A stretch of DNA of 64,000 nt from Pseudocitrobacter corydidari (GCF_021172065.1 NZ_CP087880.1:741111-805110), one strand, 5' to 3'. Positions 1 through 9,021 are shown, numbered from the stretch's first letter. Translations and numbers: made by a program. The notes: generated from the sequence alone by a model not told the origin.

Positions 1-1226
1 TCGCCGCCCGAGAAGGTGACCAGCGCTGCGGCAATAAACGGCGTGAACCCGCCCCCTACGACGCTTGCGACCTGATAACCGACACCGGCACCGCTGTAAC
101 GATAGCCCGCGCCAAACATCCCGGTGAACATTGGCTGCTGAACGCATACCACCATGTCATGCGCGACGTTAGCCAGCATGATGGCGAAGAACACTATCCA
201 GAAAAGCGATTGCGCTTCCAGCGCCATAAAGAACGGGAAGGCGCTAATCGTGCCGGTTAATGCGCCAATAATGTAGACGCGGCGTCGACCAAAGCGATCG
301 GCGAGCCAGGCAAAGAAGGGGATAGTCAGACAGCTCACCCCACCGACCAGCAGGCCAATGTTGAGGAAAAGTTCACGGGGAAGCCCGAGATTCTGCGTCG
401 AGTAGTTGAGGGCGAAGGCGGTGACGATGTACATGGTCAGCAGCTCGCACAGGCGTAAACCGATAATCTTCAGGAAAGCGCCAGGATGACGCGCCAGCGC
501 CTCCATTACCGGCAGACGTTGTTTGACCGGCGGCGTTTGCTGCTGCTGTTCGAACTCCTCGGACTCTTCCATTCCGTTACGAACCCATAACGCGCCAAGT
601 ACCAGTACAACACTAAACAGGAAGGGAATACGCCAGCCCCAGCTCAGGAACTGTTCGTCAGTGGTGAGCATGCTGATAAGCGAAACCAGCCCGGTGGAAA
701 GCAGCAGGCCCACGCCATAACCCACCTGCACGCCGCTGCTGTAGAACGCTTTTTTATTCTCTGGCGCGCTCTCTACCGAGAGCAGTGCGGCGCCGCCCCA
801 TTCGCCGCCGACGGCAAACCCCTGAATAGCGCGCAGCGTGACCAGCAACGCGGGCGCCCACCATCCCGCCGAAGCAAAGGAGGGGAGCAGGCCGATCAAC
901 GCCGTCGCGCCGCCCATCATCCAGACGGTCAGCATCAGCATACGTTTACGGCCAAGACGATCGCCGAAGTGACCGAAGATCACTCCGCCGAGCGGGCGAA
1001 ACAGGAACCCCACGCCGAAAGTCGCGAAAGCGGCCAGCGTGCCCATCGCCGGGCTTACCTGTGGAAAGAATTCTCGGTTGAAGACCAGCGCGGCTGTAAT
1101 GCCATAAAGCAGAAAATCGTACCAGTCGACGACGGCTCCGGCAAAGCTGCCGAGTGCGGCACGTCGGGCGCGGCTAAGTGAAGGTGTTTTCTCCTGAAGA
1201 CGCGTGGAGGTGAGGGTGGAATCCAT
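1..1226 (-). CDS. shiA: shikimate transporter ShiA (3' end beyond window)
   Basis: Inner-membrane MFS symporter that imports shikimate with protons. Read from the ATG at 1224-1226, the protein opens MDSTLTSTRLQEKTPSLSRA and continues with the MFS signature around GHFGDRLGRKRML; as recalled it matches E. coli ShiA almost residue for residue. About 408 of roughly 438 codons are present; the C-terminus runs off the left edge. The first segment GAVVDWYDFLLYG is typical of the metabolite:proton symporter family of MFS. E. coli also has shiA in the asn tRNA/nac/cbl neighbourhood, so synteny agrees. No obvious frameshift was seen. Confidence 0.93.
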   Translation of the reverse strand, partial: MDSTLTSTRLQEKTPSLSRARRAALGSFAGAVVDWYDFLLYGITAALVFNREFFPQVSPAMGTLAAFATFGVGFLFRPLGGVIFGHFGDRLGRKRMLMLTVWMMGGATALIGLLPSFASAGWWAPALLVTLRAIQGFAVGGEWGGAALLSVESAPENKKAFYSSGVQVGYGVGLLLSTGLVSLISMLTTDEQFLSWGWRIPFLFSVVLVLGALWVRNGMEESEEFEQQQQTPPVKQRLPVMEALARHPGAFLKIIGLRLCELLTMYIVTAFALNYSTQNLGLPRELFLNIGLLVGGVSCLTIPFFAWLADRFGRRRVYIIGALTGTISAFPFFMALEAQSLFWIVFFAIMLANVAHDMVVCVQQPMFTGMFGAGYRYSGAGVGYQVASVVGGGFTPFIAAALVTFSGG

Positions 1227-1517
1227 AGTTATCCTGTCTGTACCGTTTTTTTTCTTATATTCGTAAATAAAATTGTACACATTGCGCCAGTTCATAACTG
1301 GTGTTTATGAGACTACCGCGACAGACGCGACATGGGAATGGTTTTATGTGCTGAATTTTTCTGTAACGATAAGATTACACTTAGTTGCATGATAAAATTG
1401 TTCAATTTTCAAAATCGGTCACAAAACGATTAGTAGAACGATGAAGTCGATGGCGATAAATCTGATAGACTGCGGCGAAACAAAATATTTAATTCGACAG
1501 GGAGTTGTCGCGATTCA

Positions 1518-2588
1518 ATGTCATTGATAACGATGTTCAGAAATATCATATTCAATTTCTATGATTATAACGCCAAAAATATTCATACTAATGATATAAA
1601 ATTTGTCGTTATTCATATTCCCGATCAGGTCGGGGATGCTATGGCGATTTATCCTCTTATTCGTGCGCTGGAACAACAGCCAATAACACACCTGTTAATT
1701 GTGTCATCCACGCTTAATAAACCCGTATTTGAGGCTTTGACGCTTAATAATACAACGTTAACTGTCGTGACGATGACGATGCAGGACCACGCTACTATTG
1801 CTGAAATAAAAAAGATAGCGAACACAATAAAAGAGCAATATGGCACCCCCGATCTCTGCATCGAGGCAATGCGTAAAAAGAATCTCAAAACGATGGTTTT
1901 TATCCATACGCTGAGAGCGGGAATGAATTTTCAGGTGGTGGGATTATCCATGAAATGCTACTCCCCACTGTGCAAGATAGCTTCCCGAATGGATCAGCAC
2001 CTTCGTGCGCCTGTCCCTATGACCTGGGCGATGTTAATGAGAGAGGCGGGTTTTCCTGCTGTTGCTGCGAAGTATGAATTCCCGCTAAGTGCTGAGGCCA
2101 TCACCGAGGTGCGTCGAGAAACATGTGCGCTGGGGCCCTATATCGCCATCAATTTAGAAGGTAGCATCGCGGCGAGAACGTTTTCATACTCTGTTGCGCA
2201 GAATCTTATTGCGATAATTCAGCGTGAATGTGATATGCCGATCGTGGTTGTGCACGGCCCGAAAGGTATAGAGAGTGCCGTGAAATTAACAGAATCATGT
2301 AGCCATGTTTTTAGACTCTCATTGTCACCTTCATTAATGCGCTCGGCGGCCCTGATTAACGATGCGGCCCTTGCTATCACACCGGACACATCAATACTGC
2401 ATATGGCTAGCGCTTATAATACGCCGGCGATTGCTATTTACGCGGATTATAAAACACGCTGGCCGACGATGCAGGATATTGCAGAGAACATTGTGGTGGG
2501 GAAAGATATCGACCACATCAATATGAATGAGTTTGAAGCGACGTTACGGCGTATTTTAATGAGGATCAACGGACAACAGCGGCAGTAA
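1518..2588 (+). CDS. glycosyltransferase family 9 (heptosyltransferase-like) protein
   Basis: A 356-residue protein resembling GT9 ADP-heptose:LPS heptosyltransferases. Seen directly: an N-terminal Rossmann-like start (VVIHIPDQVGDAMAIYPLIRAL) and a C-terminal donor-binding region (ALAITPDTSILHMASAYNTP) like the D-T-x-x-x-H-x-A motif of the family. It is visibly AT-rich compared with its neighbours, and no LPS core genes lie nearby, so it looks like an orphan acquired gene. A plausible ribosome site (AGGGAG, about 1499-1504) sits rather far from the ATG, so the start is uncertain; a second ATG lies five codons in. The acceptor sugar cannot be told from sequence. It ends 29 bases before a strong bidirectional terminator shared with the downstream tRNA. 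Confidence 0.75.
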   Translation: MSLITMFRNIIFNFYDYNAKNIHTNDIKFVVIHIPDQVGDAMAIYPLIRALEQQPITHLLIVSSTLNKPVFEALTLNNTTLTVVTMTMQDHATIAEIKKIANTIKEQYGTPDLCIEAMRKKNLKTMVFIHTLRAGMNFQVVGLSMKCYSPLCKIASRMDQHLRAPVPMTWAMLMREAGFPAVAAKYEFPLSAEAITEVRRETCALGPYIAINLEGSIAARTFSYSVAQNLIAIIQRECDMPIVVVHGPKGIESAVKLTESCSHVFRLSLSPSLMRSAALINDAALAITPDTSILHMASAYNTPAIAIYADYKTRWPTMQDIAENIVVGKDIDHINMNEFEATLRRILMRINGQQRQ

Positions 2589-2617
2589 GCTAACACGTAA
2601 CTCACGGCAGAAAAGCA

Positions 2618-2642
2618 AAAAGCCCGCGATAAGCGGGCTTTT
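2618..2642. terminator. bidirectional intrinsic terminator
   Basis: Ten-base arms AAAAGCCCGC and GCGGGCTTTT around a five-base loop. It serves the glycosyltransferase gene on the plus strand and the tRNA-Asn on the minus strand. Confidence 0.85.
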
Positions 2643-2649
2643 CTAAATT

Positions 2650-2725
2650 TGGCTCCTCTGACTGGACTCGAACCAGTGACATACGGATTAACAGTCCGCC
2701 GTTCTACCGACTGAACTACAGAGGA
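2650..2725 (-). tRNA. tRNA-Asn(GTT)
   Basis: 76 nt including encoded CCA. Reading the minus strand: acceptor TCCTCTG pairs with CAGAGGA, the D-loop is AGTTCAGTCGG, the anticodon loop is CTGTTAATC (anticodon GTT), and the T-arm is TGGTTCGAGTCCA. Matches enterobacterial asn tRNA. It is identical to the copy at 5043-5118. The two flank nac-cbl as asnU and asnV do in E. coli. Confidence 0.97.
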
Positions 2726-2849
2726 ATCGTGTGAACGGGGCGCATATTAACGGGGTGCTTCTGGCTTGTCAAAGGGTGTCTCTCCACTTTGTGTTCGTTT
2801 GCTGACAATTTCAGCAATTTGCGGGTGAGTGGCTATTTTTTAGCTGCTT

Positions 2850-2866
2850 TGCACCGGGCTGGTGCG
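2850..2866 (+). promoter_or_regulatory. NtrC (NRI) enhancer site for nac
   Basis: TGCACCGGGCTGGTGCG is close to the NtrC dyad consensus TGCACY-N5-GGTGCA. Its centre lies about 140 bp before the start predicted from the sigma-54 promoter, a normal enhancer distance. Confidence 0.75.
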
Positions 2867-2972
2867 AATTTACCCCTAATGGGGCAGATCAACATCTTCT
2901 GACTGCCTGCGAAAATGCGCTTATCGATTGGAAAGCCTTGTTACGCGCCCGTGACGCCTTTTCTTAAAAAGC

Positions 2973-2988
2973 TGGCAAGCATCTTGCA
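2973..2988 (+). promoter_or_regulatory. sigma-54 promoter of nac
   Basis: TGGCAAGCATCTTGCA has the invariant GG and GC ten bases apart and agrees with TGGCAC-N5-TTGCW. It predicts transcription from about 2999, 36 bases before the nac ATG. This fits the known NtrC/sigma-54 control of nac under nitrogen limitation. Confidence 0.85.
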
Positions 2989-3034
2989 ACTCCTTCGATA
3001 TCTAAACGCCATTGTTGGCAGTACAGGAGGCAAA

Positions 3035-3952
3035 ATGAACTTAAGACGACTGAAGTACTTTGTGAAAATCGTCGATATCGGTAGCCTGACCCAGGCCGCT
3101 GAAGTGTTACATATCGCACAGCCCGCACTGAGCCAGCAGGTTGCCACTCTTGAGGGGGAGCTCGATCAGCAATTACTGATCCGCACCAAGCGCGGCGTTA
3201 CGCCAACGGAAGCGGGTAAAGTGCTTTATACCCATGCGCGTACGATACTGCGCCAGTGCGAGCAAGCGCAGCTGGCGGTGAATAATGTCGGGCAAACGTT
3301 AAGCGGCCCGGTCTCCATTGGCCTGGCGCCGGGAACTGCCGCATCATCTATCACCATGCCGCTGTTGCAAGCCGTGCGTAACGAATTGCCGGAAGTTCTG
3401 ATTTATCTTCATGAGAACAGCGGCGCGGCGTTGAATGACAAACTGCTGAGCGGTCAGCTTGATATGGCGGTACTTTACGACCGTTCTCCTGTGGCAGGCG
3501 TTAACAGCCAGCCGTTGCTGAAAGAAGATCTCTACCTGGTCGGCACGCGTGATTGTCCGGGGCAGAGTATCGATTTAACGGCAGTAGCTGAAATGAATCT
3601 GTTCCTGCCACGTGACTACAGTGCCGTTCGCGCCCGAGTGGATGAGGCATTCTCACTGCGACGTCTGACGGCCAAAATCATTGGTGAGATAGAATCTATT
3701 TCTACGCTGACGGCGGCGATTGCCAGCGGGATGGGTGTTACCGTTCTGCCTGAGTCTGCTGCGCGAACGCTATCGCAGGCAGCAAATGGCTGGATGGCCC
3801 GAATCACCACGCCATCAATGAGCCTGCCGTTGTCGCTGAATATGTCAGCGCGTGGACAGCTCTCTCCACAGGCGCAGGCGGTGAAAGAAATTTTGATCTC
3901 GCTGGTCAGTCGACCGGCGCTGGATAACCGCGAATTGCAGCTGGTGAGCTAA
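3035..3952 (+). CDS. nac: nitrogen assimilation control regulator Nac (LysR family)
   Basis: Nac is a LysR-type regulator that links NtrC to sigma-70 promoters under nitrogen limitation, activating catabolic operons such as hut and put and repressing gdhA and its own gene. The 305-residue length equals the family norm. The start MNLRRLKYFVKIVDIG follows an AGGAGG site at 3025-3030; an upstream in-frame extension lies ahead of that site and beyond the promoter and is discarded. An N-terminal winged helix (about 1-60, SLTQAAEVLHIAQPALSQQV) precedes the co-inducer domain. A sigma-54 promoter and NtrC site lie directly upstream. cbl follows about 100 bp downstream on the same strand. Confidence 0.95.
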   Translation: MNLRRLKYFVKIVDIGSLTQAAEVLHIAQPALSQQVATLEGELDQQLLIRTKRGVTPTEAGKVLYTHARTILRQCEQAQLAVNNVGQTLSGPVSIGLAPGTAASSITMPLLQAVRNELPEVLIYLHENSGAALNDKLLSGQLDMAVLYDRSPVAGVNSQPLLKEDLYLVGTRDCPGQSIDLTAVAEMNLFLPRDYSAVRARVDEAFSLRRLTAKIIGEIESISTLTAAIASGMGVTVLPESAARTLSQAANGWMARITTPSMSLPLSLNMSARGQLSPQAQAVKEILISLVSRPALDNRELQLVS

Positions 3953-4053
3953 CGTATATTCTTTTAAGGAATAAGTTGCTGGTTTTTATTATTTGTTAGC
4001 GAAGGCGACAGACTTTAACAATAGTGCAATGTCTGTTTGACCCGGAGGGGAAG

Positions 4054-5004
4054 GTGAACTTCCAGCAACTAAAAATAATTCGTGAAGCAGCAAGGCAGGA
4101 TTACAACCTGACTGAAGTTGCCAATATGCTATACACGTCGCAATCGGGTGTAAGCCGTCATATCCGTGAGCTGGAGGAGGAGCTGGGGATTGAGATCTTC
4201 ATCCGCCGCGGAAAGCGACTGCTGGGGATGACCGAACCGGGTAAAGCGTTGTTGGTGATAGCGGAACGTATTCTGAATGAGGCAAGTAACGTTCGACGTC
4301 TTGCCGATCTTTTCACCAACGATGGCTCGGGCGTTCTGACGGTCGCAACCACACATACCCAGGCGCGCTATAGCCTTCCGCCGGTGATTAAAGCCTTTCG
4401 TGAAATATTCCCGGATGTGCGTCTGGAGCTGGTACAAGGAACACCACAGGAAATCGAGACGCTGCTGCACAATGGTGGCGCGGATATTGGCATCGCCAGC
4501 GAGCGATTGAGCAATGACAGCACGCTGGTGGCTTTTCCCTGGTTCCGCTGGCATCACAATGTGCTGGTACCGCAGGATCACCCTCTGACGCAAATCACGC
4601 CGCTGACGCTGGAAGCTATCGCGCGCTGGCCGCTGATTACTTATCGCCAGGGCATAACCGGACGCTCGCGTATTGATGAAGCCTTCAACCGCAAAGGGCT
4701 GTTGCCGGATATCGTACTCAGCGCACAGGATTCAGACGTTATCAAAACTTACGTTGAACTGGGGCTGGGCATTGGGCTGGTGGCAGAACAGTCCGGTGAT
4801 GTTCAGGAGTCCGGGAAACTGGTACGACTGGATACGCATCATCTGTTTGATGCCAATACGGTGTGGCTGGGTCTTAAGCGCGGGCAGTTGCAGCGTAACT
4901 ATGTCTGGCGCTTTATCGAATTGTGTAATGCCGGGTTGTCGCTGGAGGAAATTAAGCGGCAGGCGATGGAGCCAGATGAGCTGGCGCTGGATTACCAAAT
5001 CTAG
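4054..5004 (+). CDS. cbl: HTH-type transcriptional regulator Cbl (sulfur source regulation)
   Basis: Cbl is a CysB-like LysR regulator that activates genes for alternative sulfur sources (tau, ssu) under sulfate starvation. The GTG start at 4054 gives VNFQQLKIIREAARQDYNLT..., the known Cbl N-terminus, and 316 residues, the E. coli length. The CCGGAGGGGAA just upstream is the ribosome site, so the ten codons from an earlier ATG are not used. The HTH is TEVANMLYTSQSGVSRHI and the C-terminus ends LDYQI as in E. coli. It stops seven bases before the terminator of the second tRNA-Asn unit. Confidence 0.95.
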   Translation: MNFQQLKIIREAARQDYNLTEVANMLYTSQSGVSRHIRELEEELGIEIFIRRGKRLLGMTEPGKALLVIAERILNEASNVRRLADLFTNDGSGVLTVATTHTQARYSLPPVIKAFREIFPDVRLELVQGTPQEIETLLHNGGADIGIASERLSNDSTLVAFPWFRWHHNVLVPQDHPLTQITPLTLEAIARWPLITYRQGITGRSRIDEAFNRKGLLPDIVLSAQDSDVIKTYVELGLGIGLVAEQSGDVQESGKLVRLDTHHLFDANTVWLGLKRGQLQRNYVWRFIELCNAGLSLEEIKRQAMEPDELALDYQI

Positions 5005-5010
5005 AAAGCA

Positions 5011-5035
5011 AAAAGCCCGCTATAAGCGGGCTTTT
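5011..5035. terminator. bidirectional intrinsic terminator
   Basis: Same 10-bp arms as the terminator at 2618, here with loop TATAA, followed by a T run on the plus strand. It ends cbl on one strand and tRNA-Asn on the other. Confidence 0.85.
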
Positions 5036-5042
5036 TTAAATT

Positions 5043-5118
5043 TGGCTCCTCTGACTGGACTCGAACCAGTGACATACGGATTAACAGTCCGCCGTTCTAC
5101 CGACTGAACTACAGAGGA
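5043..5118 (-). tRNA. tRNA-Asn(GTT), second copy
   Basis: Identical over 76 nt to the copy at 2650-2725, with anticodon GTT and encoded CCA. Lies between cbl and mtfA. Confidence 0.97.
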
Positions 5119-5218
5119 ATCGTGTGAACGGGGCGAATACTACTGGCCCCGTAATATTGTGTCAATACTAAATTTAACTGTCTGATTCAATTGCATGAAT
5201 TTAGCGCAAGCTGTTGTT

Positions 5219-6013
5219 TTAGTGAACTACAGGTGAAATATCTTCCTGCGTGTCGTTATCTCGCATACGTGCGAGCGGGTCCTGACGGTAAAACTGGCAA
5301 AAACGCTGCCACAGCGCCGGGAAGCGCGGAGCGAAAAGTTCGGGGGCGCTGAAAAAATACTCGGACAGCACGGCGAAACACTCTGCCGGATCGGTTGCCG
5401 CGTAAGCATCAATGCTGGCGGCGCTTTCACCTACTAAATCAATCTCATCCTGAATATTATCCATCGCCGCATGGAGATCGTGCTCCCAGCCTGCAACTTC
5501 TCGCAGCGGAATCAACGGAATGCCGCTGGCGCGATCGCCATTACGGGTATCGAGTTTATGCGCGACTTCATGGATGACCAGATTGAAGCCGGATGCGTCG
5601 AAGGAGTCCTGAATGTCGAGCCAGTTGAGAATGATGGGCCCTTGCTGCCAGCTTTGACCGGACTGCACCACGCGTTGATTATGCACCAGGCCAATATCAT
5701 CTTCCCATTCATCATCCACAACGAAGGGGGCGGGGTAGATGAGTACCTCATGGAAGCCATCGAGCCATTCGAGGCCCAGCTCCATTACCGGCAGACAAAA
5801 CAGCAACGCAATACGAGCCTGAGTGATGGGCTCCATCACTAATCCCTGAAGAGGAACCAGCCGCTTTTGCTGCAAAAAACGATCGGCAAGCACGCGGAGT
5901 TTGGTTTGTTCATCTGCGCTGAGATTGGCTAAAAGTGGGACAGAGAACGCTTGTTCCCACGGGATGTCGGTTTTTTCAGCAGACTCATCTGCCTTCCAGG
6001 GCCATTTAATCAT
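5219..6013 (-). CDS. mtfA: MtfA, Mlc titration factor and zinc-dependent peptidase
   Basis: MtfA binds the glucose-PTS repressor Mlc and relieves ptsG repression; it also has aminopeptidase activity. The chosen start is [11 protein letters not shown], matching the E. coli N-terminus, and gives 264 residues (E. coli 265); earlier in-frame codons are unsupported. The zinc motif HEVAH is present ([18 protein letters not shown]) with a downstream glutamate region ([14 protein letters not shown]). Adjacent to serU on one side and tRNA-Asn on the other, as in E. coli. The C-terminal tail is the least conserved part. Confidence 0.94.
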   Translation of the reverse strand: MIKWPWKADESAEKTDIPWEQAFSVPLLANLSADEQTKLRVLADRFLQQKRLVPLQGLVMEPITQARIALLFCLPVMELGLEWLDGFHEVLIYPAPFVVDDEWEDDIGLVHNQRVVQSGQSWQQGPIILNWLDIQDSFDASGFNLVIHEVAHKLDTRNGDRASGIPLIPLREVAGWEHDLHAAMDNIQDEIDLVGESAASIDAYAATDPAECFAVLSEYFFSAPELFAPRFPALWQRFCQFYRQDPLARMRDNDTQEDISPVVH

Positions 6014-6106
6014 CATTTTGCTCGCAAACTCGTCACTTGAACGCAATTGAAGAGACTGGGTCTGTTAAAATGCCAAATAACCTGGCATCATGGCAACCAT
6101 CAAAAC

Positions 6107-6196
6107 GGAGAGATGCCAGAGCGGCTGAATGGACCGGTCTCGAAAACCGGAGTAGGGGCAACTCTACCGGGGGTTCAAATCCCCCTCTCTCCGCCA
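6107..6196 (+). tRNA. serU: tRNA-Ser(CGA)
   Basis: 90 nt including encoded CCA. Acceptor GGAGAGA pairs with TCTCTCC, the anticodon loop is GTCTCGAAAAC (anticodon CGA), the long variable arm is characteristic of serine tRNAs, and the T-arm is GGGTTCAAATCCC. Divergent from mtfA, as serU is in E. coli. Confidence 0.97.
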
Positions 6197-6364
6197 CTAT
6201 TCAAGCACTTACCGCATTAATTTTCAGTGACTCAACTCGCATTGAGGCAATCTGAGAAAATCCCCAGCTAACATCTTCAGTCAATTGCACCTTCGCTTTA
6301 CGTCAGTATCCGCAAAAAAAAGGATGCACGCCTTGCGCACACCCTTTATTAGCATAAAACCGGA

Positions 6365-7690
6365 TTAATCCTCGTACGCTTCCTGTCGTTTTTTACCGTC
6401 AATTATCGATGCAATAACAAACACCGCCGCACAGGGCAGTAACCATTCAAGGCTTTGACTAAACAGCGGCAGCGGCTTCAACAACTGTGAAGGCAATTGA
6501 TTCAGCATCTCGTTGAGCGGGCTGGCGATAACGCCATCAATCAGCCCAAATATGCAGGCAACCGCCACCACCGGTGCAAAAACGCGCGCGGGGTTTTTCC
6601 AGAATGACGTGGTGAAACTCAGCAGCACAATAGCGATACAGGGCGGATAGACCGCTGTCAGTAGCGGTACAGAGACGGTTATTAAACGCGTGAGCCCCAG
6701 GTTTGAAATAGCGAACGACAGCACGGCAATCACTAACACCATCGTTTTATATGACAGCGGGAGAAGGTGGCTAAACCAGCTGGCACACGCGCTGGTGAGG
6801 CCGATAGCCGTCACCAGGCAGGCGATGAAAATAAGCAGCGCCAGGAACAAGCTACCGGTTTCGCCGAAGGTATGCTGTACGAAGGCATGCAGCACCTCGG
6901 CACCGTTAGTGGCATCAGGCACAAACTCATAGCTCACCAGCCCCAGGCGGAACAGTGCGATATAGACAAGAATCAATCCGCTTCCGGCAATTAACCCGGC
7001 GATAATGGTGTAGCGTGTGATGAGGGTGCTTTCGCTGACGCCGCGTGAATGGATGGCATTGACGATAACGCCGCCAAAGACCAGCGCGCTCAGCGTATCC
7101 ATGGTGAGATAGCCGCTGACGAAGCCGTTGGAAAAAGGATGCGAGTGATACGCCTCGGAGACAGAACCCAGGTGGTAGTGCCAGACGACAAAAAAGGCCG
7201 AGGCGCCAAGAATAATCAGCGCGACAATTTTGATGGGCGCCAGAACGCCGCCAATCAGGTCAAGGAGTTTGCCGGGGTAGAGTGAAAACAGGTAAACCAG
7301 CGCAAAGTAGATAAGGCTATAAATAGCCAACTGGTGACCATCGTTGCCGATCAACGGCGAAATGCCCACTTCAAACGACACGGTGGTTGTGCGCGGAACC
7401 ACAAACAGCGGCCCGAGGCAAAGATAGCAAACCAGCGCCAGAATCAGACCCGTGACGGGCCCAAGATGTTCGCTTAGCTGATTCATTTTTCCACCCACGC
7501 GCGCCAGCGCAATGATAGTGACCACGGGTAAACCCACGGCGGAAATCAGAAAACCGCTACCGGAATAGAGAATGTTTTCGCCTGAATGCAAGCCAATAAT
7601 AGGCGGAAAAATAATGTTACCCGCGCCCATAAATAGCGCAAAAGCCATACAGCCGAGAGAGATAATGTCGCGTGTTGATAATGTTTTCAT
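6365..7690 (-). CDS. LIVCS-family branched-chain amino acid carrier (BrnQ paralogue)
   Basis: A 441-residue polytopic membrane protein from the likely start MKTLSTRDIISLGCMAFALF. It shares with BrnQ the opening RDII-LG-M-FALF-GAGNIIFPP, the SLYPGKLLD loop, NGFVSGYLTMDTLSALVFG and CLVTAIGLTSACA. BrnQ imports leucine, isoleucine and valine with Na+ or H+. The canonical enterobacterial brnQ lies elsewhere (by phoR/proY), so this is probably a second, diverged copy; its substrate is inferred. It starts 59 bp downstream of the permease gene upstream and may share its transcript. No strong ribosome site is visible; an alternative start lies nine codons earlier. Confidence 0.85.
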   Translation of the reverse strand: MKTLSTRDIISLGCMAFALFMGAGNIIFPPIIGLHSGENILYSGSGFLISAVGLPVVTIIALARVGGKMNQLSEHLGPVTGLILALVCYLCLGPLFVVPRTTTVSFEVGISPLIGNDGHQLAIYSLIYFALVYLFSLYPGKLLDLIGGVLAPIKIVALIILGASAFFVVWHYHLGSVSEAYHSHPFSNGFVSGYLTMDTLSALVFGGVIVNAIHSRGVSESTLITRYTIIAGLIAGSGLILVYIALFRLGLVSYEFVPDATNGAEVLHAFVQHTFGETGSLFLALLIFIACLVTAIGLTSACASWFSHLLPLSYKTMVLVIAVLSFAISNLGLTRLITVSVPLLTAVYPPCIAIVLLSFTTSFWKNPARVFAPVVAVACIFGLIDGVIASPLNEMLNQLPSQLLKPLPLFSQSLEWLLPCAAVFVIASIIDGKKRQEAYED

Positions 7691-7749
7691 CGTTATTATA
7701 GACGCCGATATGCACAATTATTGCGCGTGCAGACGGCGTCAGTTTCCTT

Positions 7750-9021
7750 TCAGAACAGGCAATAGAAAAGCGCGGATACGGTTAGAATACCGCCAGTCAA
7801 TACCACCATCGGGCGAATACCGCGCAAGCTTTTGAGTGCGCTTCGGCTGTAGATTAAATAAACGGGGATCAGAAACAGGAAGATAGCCTGAAGTGGCCCA
7901 CAGAATTTCTCAATCAGTTCGATGACATCGGGGTTAATATACACGATGACATAAGAGATGCCGAACATGATAAGCCACGCAATGAGTTTGCCTTTTTTAT
8001 GTGGCGTGTCCTCTTTTTCACCAAGCGCATCGCTGACCATGCGGGCAAAGGTTTCAGCCACTGATAAACAAATGCCTAAAAACGACTTGGTCATACCGAT
8101 GATGGCAATAAATGGGGCAATGTAAAAAAGAACGATATTGCTGTTATCTTTTTGCAGGACGGAAAGTACGTTCAAATTCTGTGATTTAGCCAGAGCAAAG
8201 ACATCGTGCGGAATACTTAACAGGCAACTGGTAACAAAGAAGAGAATGCTGGCATAGATGCTGAGATAAGCGACTTTGATAACCCGTACGGATTTTTGTT
8301 CACCGCCGTGCCCCGCTTCACGATAAAACGACGCCAGTGGCGACATCAACGGCACGGAGCAGAAGGCAAAGGTGATAAGGGGAATGGTAAGCCAGATATT
8401 TTTAAGGGAATTACCTACGGGCTGCTGTCCGACGCCGTGAATAGCCGGCATCACGTTGGCAAGGTTCCACTGCGGGATTTGAAAAGCCGCGATGAGCGTG
8501 ACGGTGACGGCGAAGGGTAAAACGAGTACCGACATCATGCCGACGACTTTATCGCGGCCCCGGCTCAAAAGCAGAAACAAAATCGCCACAACGATAAACG
8601 ACAGTACCGCACGGTTAATTCCCGGTAAATGCAAATGGGTTATCACGTAGCTATTGATGGCGTTAACCAGCGAAATACCATAAACCAGGGTGACCGGGAA
8701 GTTAGAAAAACAGTAGAAGACCTTTATCGCCTTTTTACCTTTGTGGTCAAAGAAGCTATTGAAGAGCGGAAGTGATTTATCCTTCGGGCCTTCTTCGCGC
8801 ATGAATACGCGACAAATCAGCATATGCGGGATCATCGAGAGCGGCAGGCTAAGGATAATCAGCAATAAATAGACCAGCGGCCCGCGCATGCCTATTTCAA
8901 CCGGCAGGAATAAAACGCCGGCTCCGACGGTTGCGCCATAGACTCCCATGGACCAGATTGTATCTTTAAATTTCCATGTCGATGTTGGTGATGCAATATT
9001 GCTTATTGTGTTGGTAACCAT
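7750..9021 (-). CDS. HAAAP-family amino acid permease (SdaC/TdcC-like)
   Basis: A 423-residue hydrophobic protein with about eleven membrane segments. The N-terminus TIWSMGVYGATVGAGVLFLP and the internal GMTKSFLGICLSVAETFA belong to the hydroxy/aromatic amino acid permease family (serine SdaC, threonine/serine TdcC, tryptophan Mtr, tyrosine TyrP), which are proton symporters of the inner membrane. It is not clearly any of the named E. coli members; the fit is best to the serine/threonine branch. It precedes the BrnQ-like gene on the same strand, suggesting a two-permease transcript. The DNA before the ATG is AT-rich without an obvious Shine-Dalgarno sequence, so the start is less certain. Confidence 0.8.
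   Translation of the reverse strand: MVTNTISNIASPTSTWKFKDTIWSMGVYGATVGAGVLFLPVEIGMRGPLVYLLLIILSLPLSMIPHMLICRVFMREEGPKDKSLPLFNSFFDHKGKKAIKVFYCFSNFPVTLVYGISLVNAINSYVITHLHLPGINRAVLSFIVVAILFLLLSRGRDKVVGMMSVLVLPFAVTVTLIAAFQIPQWNLANVMPAIHGVGQQPVGNSLKNIWLTIPLITFAFCSVPLMSPLASFYREAGHGGEQKSVRVIKVAYLSIYASILFFVTSCLLSIPHDVFALAKSQNLNVLSVLQKDNSNIVLFYIAPFIAIIGMTKSFLGICLSVAETFARMVSDALGEKEDTPHKKGKLIAWLIMFGISYVIVYINPDVIELIEKFCGPLQAIFLFLIPVYLIYSRSALKSLRGIRPMVVLTGGILTVSALFYCLF

Larger units (their letters stand above)
2615..2742. repeat. 128-bp direct repeat, copy 1 (terminator plus tRNA-Asn)
   Basis: This stretch and 5008-5135 are both 128 bp and differ at only two positions (2628/5021 and 2643/5036). Each carries a terminator, a full tRNA-Asn and about 17 bp upstream of the tRNA. 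They flank nac and cbl as direct repeats. Confidence 0.9.
5008..5135. repeat. 128-bp direct repeat, copy 2 (terminator plus tRNA-Asn)
   Basis: Second copy of the unit at 2615-2742, 126/128 identical and in the same orientation. Recombination between the copies would remove nac and cbl and leave one tRNA-Asn. Confidence 0.9.

Noticed and set aside
2615..5135. nac-cbl block as a transposon or island bounded by repeats
   Set aside because: The repeats are tRNA-Asn genes with terminators and the order is the same in E. coli; no mobility gene is inside.
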